Of a stretch of DNA of 64,000 nt, positions 14,723 through 24,350 are shown one piece after another. The DNA comes from Nocardioides bizhenqiangii (GTDB taxonomy: Bacteria; Actinomycetota; Actinomycetes; Propionibacteriales; Nocardioidaceae), in the NCBI RefSeq assembly GCF_034661235.1, contig NZ_CP141059.1, positions 2,231,501 through 2,295,500 on the forward strand, given 5' to 3'. Within the stretch, counting starts at the first letter, position 1, and the number at the start of each line of letters is the position of its first letter. A program made the translations under genes and the position numbers. The notes under the pieces are model-generated. The model made no database searches. It had not been told where the DNA came from and saw only the letters and a program-made list of their open reading frames with translations.

Positions 14723-15834
14723 GAGTCGGCGTACCGAAGGAAGTCAAGAACCACGAGTACCGGGTCGCGATCACGCCCATCGGCGTGAACGAGCTGGTGG
14801 CCCACGGTCACGAGGTCTTCATCGAGGCGGGTGCGGGAGCCGGGTCCGGCATCCCCGACGAGGAGTACGCCGCGGCGGGGGCGTCGCTGCTGCCCTCGGC
14901 CGACGAGGTCTGGGGCACCGCCGAGATGGTGCTCAAGGTGAAGGAGCCGATCGCGGAGGAGTACCACCGGATGCGTCCGGGGCTGGTGCTCTTCACCTAC
15001 CTCCACCTCGCTGCCGACAAGCCGCTCACCGAGGAGCTGATCAAGCGCGAGGTGACCGCGATCGCCTACGAGACGGTGCAGCTTCCCTCCGGCGGTCTGC
15101 CTTTGCTCTACCCGATGTCGGAGGTCGCCGGCTGCCTGGCCCCGCAGGTCGGCGCGCACTCGCTGCTCAAGGCCCAGGGAGGGCGTGGGGTGCTGCTCGG
15201 CGGCGTGGGCGGCGTCGCCAACGCCAAGGTGGTCGTGATCGGCGCCGGTGTGGCCGGCCAGAACGCCGCCAACATCGCGCTCGGCATGGGGGCGGACGTC
15301 ACCCTGCTCGACACCGACCTCGACAAGCTGCGGATGTCGTTCTGGCGCTACAACAACCGGGTCCACGGGCTCGCGTCGTCGAAGCTGGCCATCGAGGAGC
15401 AGGTCAAGCAGGCCGACCTGGTGATCGGCGCGGTGCTGATCCCCGGCGCGGCGGCACCCAAGCTGGTCTCCAACGCCCTGGTGGCGCAGATGAAGCCGGG
15501 CTCGGTGCTGGTCGACATCGCGGTCGACCAGGGCGGCTGCTTCGAGGACACCCGTCCCACGACGCACGCCGACCCGACGTTCCCGGTGCACAACTCGATC
15601 TTCTACTGCGTCGCGAACATGCCGGGAGCCGTGCCCAACACATCGACCTACGCACTCACCAACGCGACCCTGCCGTATGCCGTCGCGCTCGCGGACAAGG
15701 GCTGGCAGCAGGCCTGCCGCGGCGACCACAGCCTGGCGCTCGGCCTCAACACCCACGGCGGCAGGCTCACCAACGCTCCGGTCGGCGAAGCGGTCGGGAT
15801 CGAGTCGGTCGAGCTCGCCGAAGCCCTGGCCTGA
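14719..15834 (+). CDS. ald: Alanine dehydrogenase
   Basis: 371 aa; reversible NAD-dependent deamination of L-alanine to pyruvate and ammonium. Family features include [16 protein letters not shown] at the start, the pyruvate-binding region with Lys in LKVKEP and His in FTYLHLA, and the Rossmann motif [17 protein letters not shown] near residue 170. The length is the same as the crystallised mycobacterial enzyme. The GTG start overlaps the Nudix stop by 4 bp. Confidence 0.96.
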
Positions 15835-15847
15835 TGACTCCACCGAC

Positions 15848-16810
15848 ATGACGGTGAGCCCAGGTACGGCGGGGACGACCGGGACCATCGACCGGGCGAT
15901 CCGGACCTATCTCGACCACCTGAGCATCGAGAAGGGCCTCGCTGCGAACACCCTCTCGTCGTACCGGCGGGACCTGCGGCGCTACCGCGAGTTCCTGGAC
16001 GAGAAGGGGATCGCAGGGCTCGACGACATCGCCGAGGCGACGGTCATCGAGTTCCTGGTGCGGCTCCGGGAGGGCGACGCGGTGCACCCGCCGCTCAGCG
16101 CGTCGTCGGCCGCGCGGACGGTGGTGGCGGTGCGCGGCCTCCACAGGTTCGCGGTCGCCGACGGTCTCTCCAACCTCGATCCCGCGGCAGCCGTGAAGCC
16201 GCCCAGCCCGGCCAAGCGGCTGCCCAAGGCACTCCCGCTCGCCGACGTCGAGGCGATCCTGGAGGCGGCGGGCGCACCCGGCACGCCGCTCGCCCTGCGC
16301 GACCGGGCGCTGCTGGAGGTGCTCTACGGGACCGGCGCGAGGATCAGCGAGGCAGTGGGTCTCGATGTCGACGACGTCGACACCGAGGCAGGCGCCGAAG
16401 GCACCGTCCTCCTGCGCGGCAAGGGTGGCAAGGAACGGATGGTCCCCGTCGGGTCCTACGCCCTGGAAGCGGTCTCGGTCTACCTGGTCCGTAGCCGCCC
16501 GGCGCTGCTGGACGGCAAGGGCACTCCGGCGCTCTTCCTCAACGCCCGCGGCGGGCGACTCTCCCGGCAATCGGCCTGGGCGGTGCTGGTGAAGGCGGCG
16601 GAGCGAGCAGGCGTCACCAAGGACGTGTCGCCGCACACCCTGCGGCACTCGTTCGCGACCCACCTGCTCGACGGCGGCGCCGACGTACGCGTGGTCCAGG
16701 AGCTGCTCGGGCACGCGTCGGTCACCACCACTCAGGTGTACACGCTGGTCACGGTCGACAACCTGCGCGAGGTCTTCGCCACCGCGCACCCCCGGGCAAG
16801 AAATGGGTGA
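15848..16810 (+). CDS. xerD: Tyrosine recombinase XerD
   Basis: 320 aa; resolves chromosome dimers at dif with XerC. The N-terminal SAM-like core-binding domain ([19 protein letters not shown]) is followed by the catalytic domain with Arg in [12 protein letters not shown], Lys in GKGGKER, the [12 protein letters not shown] box, [11 protein letters not shown] and the nucleophile Tyr in QVYT. The position between ald and the ParA/Scp genes matches other Actinobacteria, favouring XerD over a phage integrase. Confidence 0.94.
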   Translation: MTVSPGTAGTTGTIDRAIRTYLDHLSIEKGLAANTLSSYRRDLRRYREFLDEKGIAGLDDIAEATVIEFLVRLREGDAVHPPLSASSAARTVVAVRGLHRFAVADGLSNLDPAAAVKPPSPAKRLPKALPLADVEAILEAAGAPGTPLALRDRALLEVLYGTGARISEAVGLDVDDVDTEAGAEGTVLLRGKGGKERMVPVGSYALEAVSVYLVRSRPALLDGKGTPALFLNARGGRLSRQSAWAVLVKAAERAGVTKDVSPHTLRHSFATHLLDGGADVRVVQELLGHASVTTTQVYTLVTVDNLREVFATAHPRARNG

Positions 16811-19340
16811 CGGCACCGACCCGATGAGCTCCGCCTACGACCGGGTGCTCGCCCATGCCGTCGAACGTGGGCTCGAGCTCTACCCGCACCAGGAGGAGGC
16901 GGTCCTCGAGCTCCTCGCCGGCAACAACGTGATCCTGGCGACGCCGACCGGGTCGGGGAAGTCACTGGTCGCCCTGGCAGCCCACATGGCGGCTCTCGCC
17001 GACGACCGGGTCTCGTTCTACACGGCCCCGATCAAGGCGCTGGTCAGCGAGAAGTTCTTCGACCTGTGCGAGGTCTTCGGTGCCGACGACGTCGGGATGC
17101 TCACCGGCGACGTGTCCGTCAACCCGGACGCGCCCATCATCTGCTGCACCGCCGAGGTGCTGGCCAACATCGCCCTGCGCGAGGGCGAGCGGGCCGACGT
17201 CGGGCTGGTCGTCATGGACGAGTTCCACTTCTACGGCGAGCCCGGCCGCGGGTGGGCCTGGCAGGTGCCGCTCATCGAGCTGCCGCACGCCCAGCACCTG
17301 CTGATGTCGGCGACGCTGGGCGACGTCACCGAGCTCGCCGCCGACATCACCCGGCGCAACGAACGGGAAACCGCGGTCGTCGACGACGCGGTGCGACCGG
17401 TGCCGCTGACCTTCTCCTGGTCGGTGACGCCGCTGGACGAGACTCTCGAAGAGCTGGTGACGACGGGCCAGGGACCGGTCTACGTCGTCCACTTCTCCCA
17501 GGCCGACGCGGTCGCACAGGCCTCCGGGTTGGCCGGGAAGTCGATCTTCGACGCCCGGCGTGAGGCGAAGGAGGCGATTGCCGAACGGCTCGGGGACGTG
17601 CGGTTCGCCGCCGGCTTCGGCAAGACCCTGTCCAAGCTGCTGCGCAGGGGGATCGGGGTCCACCACGCCGGGATGCTGCCCCGCTACCGACGGCTGGTCG
17701 AGCAGCTCGCCCAGGCCGGCCTGCTCACCGTCATCTGCGGCACCGACACCCTCGGCGTCGGCATCAACGTGCCGATCCGCACGGTCCTGTTCAGCGGCCT
17801 CGCGAAGTACGACGGACAGCGGCAACGCGTGCTCAAGTCCCGGGAGTTCCTCCAGATCGCGGGGCGCGCCGGACGGGCCGGCTTCGACACCGCGGGCTAC
17901 GTGGTCGTGCAGGCGCCGGAGCACGTGATCGACAACGAGCGCGCCAAGGCGAAGGCAGCAGCCAAGAACGCGGCGATGAGCGAGGAGAAGCGCGCCAAGC
18001 GCGGCTCCAAGGCGCAGCTCAAGAAACCACCGCCCGGCACCGTCGTGTGGACCGAGCAGACCTTCGACAAGCTGGTGTCCGGCCGTCCGGAGCCGCTCAA
18101 GTCGCAGATGAAGGTCGACAACGCGATGCTCGTCAACGTGATCGCCCGCGAGGAGGACGCGTTCCCGGTGCTGCGCCGGCTCACGATGGACAACCACGAG
18201 GACCGGCGCAGCCAGCTGCGGCTCGCCCGGCGGGCGGTGCGGCTCACGAAGAGCCTGCTGGCGTCCGACGTGCTGACCCGCCTCGACGAGGTCGACCGGT
18301 TCGGCCGGCGCTACGTCCTGACCGAGGCGCTGCCGGTCGACTTCGCGCTCAACCAGCCGCTGTCCCACTTCGCCCTCGCGGCGCTCGACGTTCTCGACCC
18401 TGATTCCGAGACGTTCACCCTCGACGTGGTCTCGGTGGTCGAGGCGGTGCTGGAGGCGCCGCGGCCGCTCCTCTACGCCCAGCAGCACGCCGCGCGGGGC
18501 GAGGCGATCGGTGCGCTCAAGGCCGAAGGGGTCGACTACGACGAGCGGATGGCCCTGATCGAGGACGTGACCTGGCCCCGACCGCTCGCCGAGCTGCTCG
18601 AGCCGCTCTACGAGACCTACCGGGAGCGGCACCCTTGGCTCTCGCCCGACGCCCTCGCGCCGAAGTCGGTCGTGCGCGAGATGTGGGAGCAGGGCATGGG
18701 CTTCACCGACCTGGTCGGCCGCTACCAGGTCGCCCGGTCCGAGGGCCTCGTGCTGCGCTACCTGACCGACGCCTACCGAGGGCTGCGGCAGACGGTGCCG
18801 GCGTCGCACCGCACCGAGGAGCTGGCGCTGCTCGAGGACTGGCTGGGGGAGACGGTGCGCCAGGTCGACTCCTCGCTGCTCGACGAGTGGGAGGCGCTCT
18901 CCGACCCCGACCACGCCGCGCGTGAGGTGCTCGACCACGCACCGCCTCCGCCGCCGCGACCGCTCAGCCAGCAGGGCCGGGTGTTCGACGTGATGGTGCG
19001 CAACGCGATGTGGCGCCGGGTGGACCTGGTGTCCCGCGACGACCTCGACGGGCTGGAGGCGCTCGAGACAGCGCAACCCGGCGGCGAGATGAGCCGCGAC
19101 GACTGGGACCGCGCGATCGGGTCCTACTACGACGAGCACGACCGGGTGCTGACCGACGGCGACGCCCGCGGGCCCGACCTGCTGGCGGTCGAGCGGGGAA
19201 GCTCCACCTGGCGGGTCACGCAGACCATCCACGACCCGGCCTACCACCACGACTGGGTGATCGAGGCCGAGGTGGACCTCGCCGCGTCCGACGCGGCCGG
19301 CGAGGCCGTCGTACGAACGCTCGGGATGCGCCGACTCTAG
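16803..19340 (+). CDS. DEAD/DEAH-box RNA helicase with DUF3516 C-terminus
   Basis: 845 aa. The superfamily 2 helicase core has motif I TPTGSGKS (~residue 47), motif [11 protein letters not shown], motif [11 protein letters not shown] and motif [14 protein letters not shown], close to the Ski2-like group. An Ala/Lys-rich linker ([20 protein letters not shown]) leads into the actinobacterial DUF3516 region, roughly the last 400 residues. It probably acts in RNA turnover or ribosome maturation; the substrate is not known. The start overlaps xerD by 8 bp; an in-frame ATG seven codons later ([10 protein letters not shown]) is the alternative. Confidence 0.9.
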   Translation: MGDGTDPMSSAYDRVLAHAVERGLELYPHQEEAVLELLAGNNVILATPTGSGKSLVALAAHMAALADDRVSFYTAPIKALVSEKFFDLCEVFGADDVGMLTGDVSVNPDAPIICCTAEVLANIALREGERADVGLVVMDEFHFYGEPGRGWAWQVPLIELPHAQHLLMSATLGDVTELAADITRRNERETAVVDDAVRPVPLTFSWSVTPLDETLEELVTTGQGPVYVVHFSQADAVAQASGLAGKSIFDARREAKEAIAERLGDVRFAAGFGKTLSKLLRRGIGVHHAGMLPRYRRLVEQLAQAGLLTVICGTDTLGVGINVPIRTVLFSGLAKYDGQRQRVLKSREFLQIAGRAGRAGFDTAGYVVVQAPEHVIDNERAKAKAAAKNAAMSEEKRAKRGSKAQLKKPPPGTVVWTEQTFDKLVSGRPEPLKSQMKVDNAMLVNVIAREEDAFPVLRRLTMDNHEDRRSQLRLARRAVRLTKSLLASDVLTRLDEVDRFGRRYVLTEALPVDFALNQPLSHFALAALDVLDPDSETFTLDVVSVVEAVLEAPRPLLYAQQHAARGEAIGALKAEGVDYDERMALIEDVTWPRPLAELLEPLYETYRERHPWLSPDALAPKSVVREMWEQGMGFTDLVGRYQVARSEGLVLRYLTDAYRGLRQTVPASHRTEELALLEDWLGETVRQVDSSLLDEWEALSDPDHAAREVLDHAPPPPPRPLSQQGRVFDVMVRNAMWRRVDLVSRDDLDGLEALETAQPGGEMSRDDWDRAIGSYYDEHDRVLTDGDARGPDLLAVERGSSTWRVTQTIHDPAYHHDWVIEAEVDLAASDAAGEAVVRTLGMRRL

Positions 19341-19475
19341 GAGTCCGATCCTTGCCAGCGTGTCTCCCCAAAGTCGCCGTGTCGACATTGTTGACTGGAG
19401 CCACGATCAGTTCAGGGCGGTGGGGAAGCCGCCCGTGACAGGACCGAGGTGACGCGGAGTCATGGAGATTTGGCG

Positions 19476-20483
19476 ATGATGGGCGGTTTCAACTCAGGAT
19501 CCAGCGCTCCGGACATGCCACCTCGGGCAAGAGTCCCCGAGAGGAACGACGTGTCCGACCTGCTTCCCTTCGCACGGCCCGAGATGGGCGCCGAGGTACA
19601 GGTGGTGCCCAGCACCACGACCGAGCCGGTCGCGGACGGCACCCCGCTCGGCCCCACCGGCCGGCCGATGCCGGTGCTGCCCGACCCCAAGCCGCTCACC
19701 GAGCACGGGCCCGCCCGCGTCATCTCGATGTGCAACCAGAAGGGCGGGGTCGGCAAGACCACCACCACGATCAACCTCGGCGCGGCGCTGGCGGAGTTCG
19801 GCCGCCGCGTGCTGCTGGTCGACTTCGACCCGCAGGGGTCGCTCTCGGTGGGTCTCGGCCTCAACCCGCACGAGATGGAGAAGACGGTCTACAACCTGCT
19901 GCTGGACCGCACGACGCGTCTCGAGGACGTCGTGGTGCCGTCCGGCGTGCCGGGGATGCACCTGCTCCCGTCCAACATCGACCTCTCGGCCGCCGAGGTG
20001 CAGCTGGTGCACGAGGTGGCCCGCGAGCAGACCCTGCAACGGGTGCTCGCGCCGGCGATCGCCGCCTACGACGTCATCCTCATCGACTGCCAGCCCTCGC
20101 TCGGCCTGCTGACCGTCAACGCCCTCACGGCGTCCGACGGCGTGATCGTGCCGCTGGAGTGCGAGTACTTCGCCCTGCGCGGCGTCGCGCTGCTCAAGAA
20201 CACCATCGACAAGGTCCAGGAGCGGCTCAACCCCAAGCTCGAGATCGACGGCGTGCTCGGCACCATGTTCGACGGCCGCACCCTGCACGGGCGCGAGGTC
20301 CTCGAGCGGCTGGTCCAGGCCTGGGGCGACCAGGTCTTCCACACCGTCATCCGACGGACGGTGAAGTTCAGCGACTCCACCGTCGCGGGCGAGCCGATCA
20401 CGTCCTACGCCTCCGAGTCGGCGGGTGCCGAGGCCTATCGGCAGCTGGCGAGGGAGGTGGCGCTGCGGTGTCTCGACGTGTGA
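19476..20483 (+). CDS. ParA family ATPase next to scpAB
   Basis: 335 aa with this start. Deviant Walker A is NQKGGVGKTTTTINL (~residue 88), Walker A' is VDFDPQGSL and Walker B is VILIDCQPSLG. A disordered ~75-residue N-terminal tail precedes the ATPase. The chosen ATG has GGAG 8 nt upstream; an earlier GTG (19449) and other starts are possible. M. tuberculosis has a ParA-like gene (Rv1708) in the same place before scpA. It is likely to work with condensin ScpAB or with the overlapping small gene in chromosome organisation rather than being the oriC-linked ParA. Confidence 0.9.
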   Translation: MMGGFNSGSSAPDMPPRARVPERNDVSDLLPFARPEMGAEVQVVPSTTTEPVADGTPLGPTGRPMPVLPDPKPLTEHGPARVISMCNQKGGVGKTTTTINLGAALAEFGRRVLLVDFDPQGSLSVGLGLNPHEMEKTVYNLLLDRTTRLEDVVVPSGVPGMHLLPSNIDLSAAEVQLVHEVAREQTLQRVLAPAIAAYDVILIDCQPSLGLLTVNALTASDGVIVPLECEYFALRGVALLKNTIDKVQERLNPKLEIDGVLGTMFDGRTLHGREVLERLVQAWGDQVFHTVIRRTVKFSDSTVAGEPITSYASESAGAEAYRQLAREVALRCLDV

Positions 20484-20842
20484 CCCTGCCGACCGCCGAC
20501 GACCTCTTCCGACCCACAGCAGACACTCCGGACAGCCCCGAGGCTCGCGCGTCGGAGGCGCCGAAGAAGAAGGCGCCGGTGCGCGCCGTACCGGACGCCC
20601 CCGAGGAGCAAGCGGCCGAGAAGCGTCCGTCCGGGCGGATCAGGCACGACGAGAAGATGACGGTCTACGTCACCTCCGAGGAGCTGATGGAGATCGAGCA
20701 GGTCCGGTTGCAGCTCCGCGGCCGGCTGGGCCTGGCCGTCGACCGCGGCCGCCTGGTGCGCGAGGCCGTGAGCCTGGTGCTGGCGGACTTCGAGGCTCAC
20801 GGGGAGGACTCCGCGCTGGTCAGGCGACTGCGTGGGGAATAA
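20468..20842 (+). CDS. Predicted ribbon-helix-helix partner of ParA
   Basis: 124 aa, GTG start overlapping parA by 16 bp. The N-terminal half is disordered and rich in Ala, Pro, Glu and Lys. The C-terminal half reads as one strand and two helices (KMTVYVTSEELMEIEQV then RGRLVREAVSLVLADFE), the layout of MetJ/Arc-type ribbon-helix-helix DNA-binding proteins such as ParG and Omega. I do not recognise a named family, so the fold is an inference from the strand-helix-helix pattern. Overlap with parA suggests a DNA-binding partner for that ATPase. Confidence 0.7.
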   Translation: MSRRVTLPTADDLFRPTADTPDSPEARASEAPKKKAPVRAVPDAPEEQAAEKRPSGRIRHDEKMTVYVTSEELMEIEQVRLQLRGRLGLAVDRGRLVREAVSLVLADFEAHGEDSALVRRLRGE

Positions 20843-20843
20843 T
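20838..20843 (+). promoter_or_regulatory. -10 hexamer of scpA
   Basis: AATAAT, 6 nt before the GTG at 20850. It argues for this GTG over the in-frame GTG at 20832. Confidence 0.5.
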
Positions 20844-20849
20844 GCCTCG

Positions 20850-21707
20850 GTGACGGCTGACCATCGAGGTGACGAGCACCCCTTCGAGGTGCGACTCGAC
20901 AACTTCGAGGGACCGTTCGACCTGCTGCTCAGCCTGATCTCCAAGCACAAGCTCGACGTCACCGAGATCGCCCTGTCGCAGGTCACCGACGAGTTCATCG
21001 CCCACACGAAGCGTCTGACGGGCGACGACAGCGTCGACCTCGAGGAGACGACGTCGTTCCTGCTGGTCGCCGCGACCCTGCTCGACCTCAAGGCGGCTCG
21101 TCTGCTCCCTCAGGGCGACGTCGAGGACGAGGAGGACCTCGCCCTGCTCGAGGCGCGCGACCTGCTCTTCGCCCGGCTGATGCAGTACAAGGCCTACAAG
21201 CAGATCGCCGGCGTGCTCGAGGAGCGGCTGGTTGGTGAGTCCCGGCGCTTCCCGCGGGCGGTCGGGCTGGAGGAGCGGTTCGCCACCCTGCTGCCCGAGG
21301 TGCTCATCGGCATCGGCCTCGAGCAGTTCGCGGGCCTCGCCGCCCGGGCGCTGGAGCCGAAGCCCGAGCTGGAGGTGAGCCTCCACCACATCCACGCTCC
21401 GGCAGTCAGCGTCCGCGAGCAGGCGGCGATCGTGATGGAGCGGCTGCAGCGCAGTGGCACCATGACGTTCCGGGCACTGTGCGGCGACTCGCCCGACACG
21501 TTGACCACCGTCGCCCGGTTCCTGTCGCTGCTCGAGCTGTTCCGCGAGGGAGCGGTGGCGTTCGAGCAGGTCACCGCCCTCGGCGAGCTCAGCGTCCGCT
21601 GGACGGGTGGCGACGACGCAAGCATCGACGAGATCGACGAGTTCGAGGGAGTGCCGGCGGGCGAAGCGACGCCGGACGAGACGCCTCCAGAGGGAGAAGA
21701 CCAGTGA
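20850..21707 (+). CDS. scpA: Segregation and condensation protein A
   Basis: 285-aa kleisin of the Smc-ScpAB condensin. FEVRLDNFEGPFDLLLSLI at the N-terminus is the family signature (the Smc-neck-binding helices). A helical middle with ATLLDLKAARLLPQ follows, and the C-terminal winged helix (TFRALCGDSPDTLTTVARF) binds the Smc head. An acidic tail ends the protein. It overlaps scpB by 4 bp (GTGA), so the two subunits are coupled. Confidence 0.94.
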   Translation: MTADHRGDEHPFEVRLDNFEGPFDLLLSLISKHKLDVTEIALSQVTDEFIAHTKRLTGDDSVDLEETTSFLLVAATLLDLKAARLLPQGDVEDEEDLALLEARDLLFARLMQYKAYKQIAGVLEERLVGESRRFPRAVGLEERFATLLPEVLIGIGLEQFAGLAARALEPKPELEVSLHHIHAPAVSVREQAAIVMERLQRSGTMTFRALCGDSPDTLTTVARFLSLLELFREGAVAFEQVTALGELSVRWTGGDDASIDEIDEFEGVPAGEATPDETPPEGEDQ

Positions 21708-22330
21708 CCGACGAAGTTCTCGCCATCCCCGTTGCCGACCTGCGCCCGGCGCTCGAGGCGGTCCTCATGGTCGCCGACGAGCCCCTCGACCAGCGCGCCC
21801 TGGCCTCCGCGGTCGGCTATCCCGAGGGCGAGGTGGCTGCGGCGCTCGCTGCGCTCGCCGCTGAGTACGACGAGCAGCGACGCGGCTTCGAGCTGCGCAA
21901 CGTCGCGGGCGGCTGGCGGTTCTACACCCGCGAGGAGTACGCCGCGGTCGTGGAGGCGTTCGTGCTCGACGGCCAGCAGGCCCGTCTCACCCAGGCGGCA
22001 CTCGAGACCCTGGCCGTCGTGGCGTACCAGCAGCCGGTCTCGCGGGCGCGGGTGTCGGCGATCCGCGGCGTCAACGTCGACGGCGTGATGCGGACCCTGG
22101 TCAACCGCGGGCTGGTCGAGGAGGCCGGGCAGGACGGCGAGCACGGCGCCACGCTCTACCGCACCACGTCGTACTTCCTCGAGCGGATCGGCGTGGTCTC
22201 CCTCGACGAGCTGCCGGAGCTGGCTCCCTACCTCCCCGAGATGGCGGACATGGAGGAAGAGCTCGCGACGACCGCGCAGCGCGAGGCCGCGCCCGAAGCC
22301 CCCGAGCCACCCGCCGAAGGCGCTCCGTGA
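21704..22330 (+). CDS. scpB: Segregation and condensation protein B
   Basis: 208 aa. Two winged helices: an N-terminal one (LRPALEAVLMVADEPLDQ) and a second containing AALETLAVVAYQQPVSRARV and IRGVNVDG, both typical of ScpB, the dimeric partner of ScpA. AGGGAGAAG lies just upstream of the GTG. A Glu/Ala/Pro-rich tail overlaps the start of rluB. Confidence 0.95.
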   Translation: MTDEVLAIPVADLRPALEAVLMVADEPLDQRALASAVGYPEGEVAAALAALAAEYDEQRRGFELRNVAGGWRFYTREEYAAVVEAFVLDGQQARLTQAALETLAVVAYQQPVSRARVSAIRGVNVDGVMRTLVNRGLVEEAGQDGEHGATLYRTTSYFLERIGVVSLDELPELAPYLPEMADMEEELATTAQREAAPEAPEPPAEGAP

Positions 22331-23079
22331 CGCGAGAGATCGAGACCGACGACGAAGGTCTGGTCCGCCTGCAGAAGCTGCTGGCCCAGTCCGGCGTCGC
22401 CTCCCGCCGCAAGTGCGAGGAGCTGATGCTCGCCGGCGAGGTCGAGGTCGACGACGAGGTCGTCACCCGCCTCGGCACCAAGGTCGACCCGCGGACCGCC
22501 GTCATCAAGGTCTCCGGGCACCGGCTGCCGCCCATCAGTGACCACGTCTACCTCGTGCTCAACAAGCCCCGGGGCGTGGTCTCGACGATGTCCGACCCGG
22601 AGGGCAGGAAGACCCTGTCCGACGTGGTCGGGGATCGTCCCGAACGCCTCTTCCACGTGGGACGCCTCGACACCGACACGTCGGGGCTGCTGCTGCTGAC
22701 CAACGATGGCGACTTCGCCCACCGGATGGCGCACCCGTCGTACGAGGTCGAGAAGACCTACGTCGCCGAGGTCGAAGGACGGCTCAGCCGCGGCACTCTC
22801 GCCGACCTGCTGGCCGGGGTCACCCTCGACGACGGCCCGGTGCAGGTACGCCGGGCGCGGGTGATCGACGCCGCGGCCGACAAGTCGATCGTGGAGCTGG
22901 TCATCCACGAGGGTCGCAACCGGATCGTGCGCCGACTGCTCGACCAGGTCGGCCATCCGGTCCGCAAGCTGACCCGCACCCGGTTCGGGCCGGTCGAGCT
23001 CGGGTCGCTGCAGTACGGGTCGACCCGCGAGCTCACGAACGACGAGCTCGGCGAGCTGCTGGACCTGGTCGGTCTTTAG
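22327..23079 (+). CDS. rluB: Pseudouridine synthase RluB/RsuA family
   Basis: 250 aa. An S4 RNA-binding domain (RLQKLLAQSGVASRRKCEELM) precedes a RsuA/RluB-type synthase with the catalytic Asp in VGRLDTDTSGLLLL. LVIHEGRNRIVRRLLDQVG is the family C-terminal motif. It is probably a 23S rRNA pseudouridine synthase (U2605 in E. coli RluB); which position it modifies here cannot be read from sequence. It is the last gene of the overlapping scpA-scpB-rluB set. Confidence 0.93.
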   Translation: MTREIETDDEGLVRLQKLLAQSGVASRRKCEELMLAGEVEVDDEVVTRLGTKVDPRTAVIKVSGHRLPPISDHVYLVLNKPRGVVSTMSDPEGRKTLSDVVGDRPERLFHVGRLDTDTSGLLLLTNDGDFAHRMAHPSYEVEKTYVAEVEGRLSRGTLADLLAGVTLDDGPVQVRRARVIDAAADKSIVELVIHEGRNRIVRRLLDQVGHPVRKLTRTRFGPVELGSLQYGSTRELTNDELGELLDLVGL

Positions 23080-23107
23080 GCCATCCGCCGGCAGCTACCG
23101 TGGAGGC

Positions 23108-23932
23108 GTGATCCCGGCCCCTCCGGTCCCGCGTGCGCTCGCGCCGTACGTCGTCGCGCGGGTGGCCTACGACGTGGACTTCGGTGCGCCCGGCGTGCAC
23201 CGCGGCCTGCCCGGGACCTCGCTGACGTTCGTGCTGCCCCTCGACGATCCGTTGCGGGTCTCCTGGGGCGGTCGGTCGGACACCCTCCACTCCGCGTGGA
23301 CGTCGCTGGCCGGCCTGCACGCCGCACCGGCCGCGGTCCACCACGACGGGCTCCAGCGCGGCATCCAGCTGGCGCTGACCGTGGCTGGCGCCCGAGCGGT
23401 CCTCGGCGTGCCGGCAGCGGCTCTCGCCGGGAGCCTCACCGATGTCGACGAGGCCGTGGTCCCTCGGCCGCTGCGGGAGCTGTCGGGTCGGTTGCACGAC
23501 GCGGTCACCTGGGAGCAGCGGATCGCCGTCGTCGACCGCACCCTGGCGACCCTCGTCGCGAGTGCGGACGGGCCCGGTCCGCGCGCCGAGGTGGGCCGCG
23601 CGCTGGCGCGGCTGACCCGCGGCGCCCGGGTCGGTGACGTCGCCGAAGAAGTGGGTTACAGCCGGCGCCGGCTGTCGACCCTGGTGCGGGACGAGTGCGG
23701 CGTGACCCCCAAGGAGTTCCAGCGGGTGGCGCGCTTCCAGATGGCCCGCGGCCTGCTCGGACGTCGCCCCCTCGCCGAGGTCGCCGCCCGGTGCGGCTAC
23801 AGCGACCAGGCGCACCTCAGCCGGGAGTGGGCGGCCCTCGCGGGGTGCTCGCCGACGACCTGGCTGCGCGAGGAGTTCCCGTTCGTTCAAGACCGGGACC
23901 CTGCCGCCGAGGCACCCTCGGAGCATGACTGA
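23108..23932 (+). CDS. AraC-family transcriptional regulator
   Basis: 274 aa. The C-terminal double HTH is clear: GDVAEEVGYSRRRLSTLVRDE and EVAARCGYSDQAHLSREWAAL. The N-terminal ~150 residues are a divergent sensor domain. Its 3' end overlaps the VOC gene by 8 bp, so the pair is co-expressed and the VOC protein may be its target. TACCGT lies 6 nt before the GTG, but GGAGG between them could equally be a ribosome site. This pair breaks the otherwise conserved order rluB-tyrA-cmk. Confidence 0.88.
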   Translation: MIPAPPVPRALAPYVVARVAYDVDFGAPGVHRGLPGTSLTFVLPLDDPLRVSWGGRSDTLHSAWTSLAGLHAAPAAVHHDGLQRGIQLALTVAGARAVLGVPAAALAGSLTDVDEAVVPRPLRELSGRLHDAVTWEQRIAVVDRTLATLVASADGPGPRAEVGRALARLTRGARVGDVAEEVGYSRRRLSTLVRDECGVTPKEFQRVARFQMARGLLGRRPLAEVAARCGYSDQAHLSREWAALAGCSPTTWLREEFPFVQDRDPAAEAPSEHD

Positions 23933-24326
23933 GACAACCGACAAGACCACTGCCGGGTCGGTCAGGATGTGGCCGGCACTGACCTTCCGTGACGTCGACA
24001 CGATGATCGACTGGCTGCGAGCCGTCGGCTTCACCGAGCACTCGACCTACCGCAACGAGGCCGGCGAGGTCGAGCACGCGGAGTGGCTGTGGCCCGAGGG
24101 CGGCGGCATCATGTTCGGCTCCGACACGACCGGGATCGTGCGCAACGCGGGCGGATCGGCCATCTACCTGATCACCCGAGATCCCGACGGGGCGTTCGAG
24201 CGGGCGCTCTCCGCGGGGGCGAGCGTCTCCCGGGCGCTGGAGGACAACGACTATGGCGGCCGCGGCGGCAGCGTGCTCGACCCCGAGGGCAACCACTGGT
24301 CCTTCGGGTCCTACCAGCCTTCCTGA
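23925..24326 (+). CDS. VOC family protein (glyoxalase/bleomycin-resistance fold)
   Basis: 133 aa; a small vicinal-oxygen-chelate protein with two beta-alpha-beta-beta-beta modules. ALTFRDVDTMIDWLRAVGF starts the first and IYLITRDPDGAFERAL the second, and the C-terminal VLDPEGNHWSFGSY motif is typical. It could be a dioxygenase-like enzyme or a binding protein; the substrate is unknown. It is coupled to the AraC regulator. Confidence 0.85.
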   Translation: MTETTDKTTAGSVRMWPALTFRDVDTMIDWLRAVGFTEHSTYRNEAGEVEHAEWLWPEGGGIMFGSDTTGIVRNAGGSAIYLITRDPDGAFERALSAGASVSRALEDNDYGGRGGSVLDPEGNHWSFGSYQPS

Positions 24327-24338
24327 GGGCGGGACCAC

Positions 24339-24344
24339 TAGCCT
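24339..24344 (+). promoter_or_regulatory. -10 hexamer of tyrA
   Basis: TAGCCT with 6 nt to the GTG, in the 24-bp gap after the VOC gene. Confidence 0.6.
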
Positions 24345-24350
24345 TGCCGC

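Noticed and set aside
16962..19388. Open frame of about 800 codons antisense to the DUF3516 helicase
   Set aside because: Shadow of a third-position-GC-rich gene; its translation has no recognisable motifs, while the sense frame has all helicase motifs.
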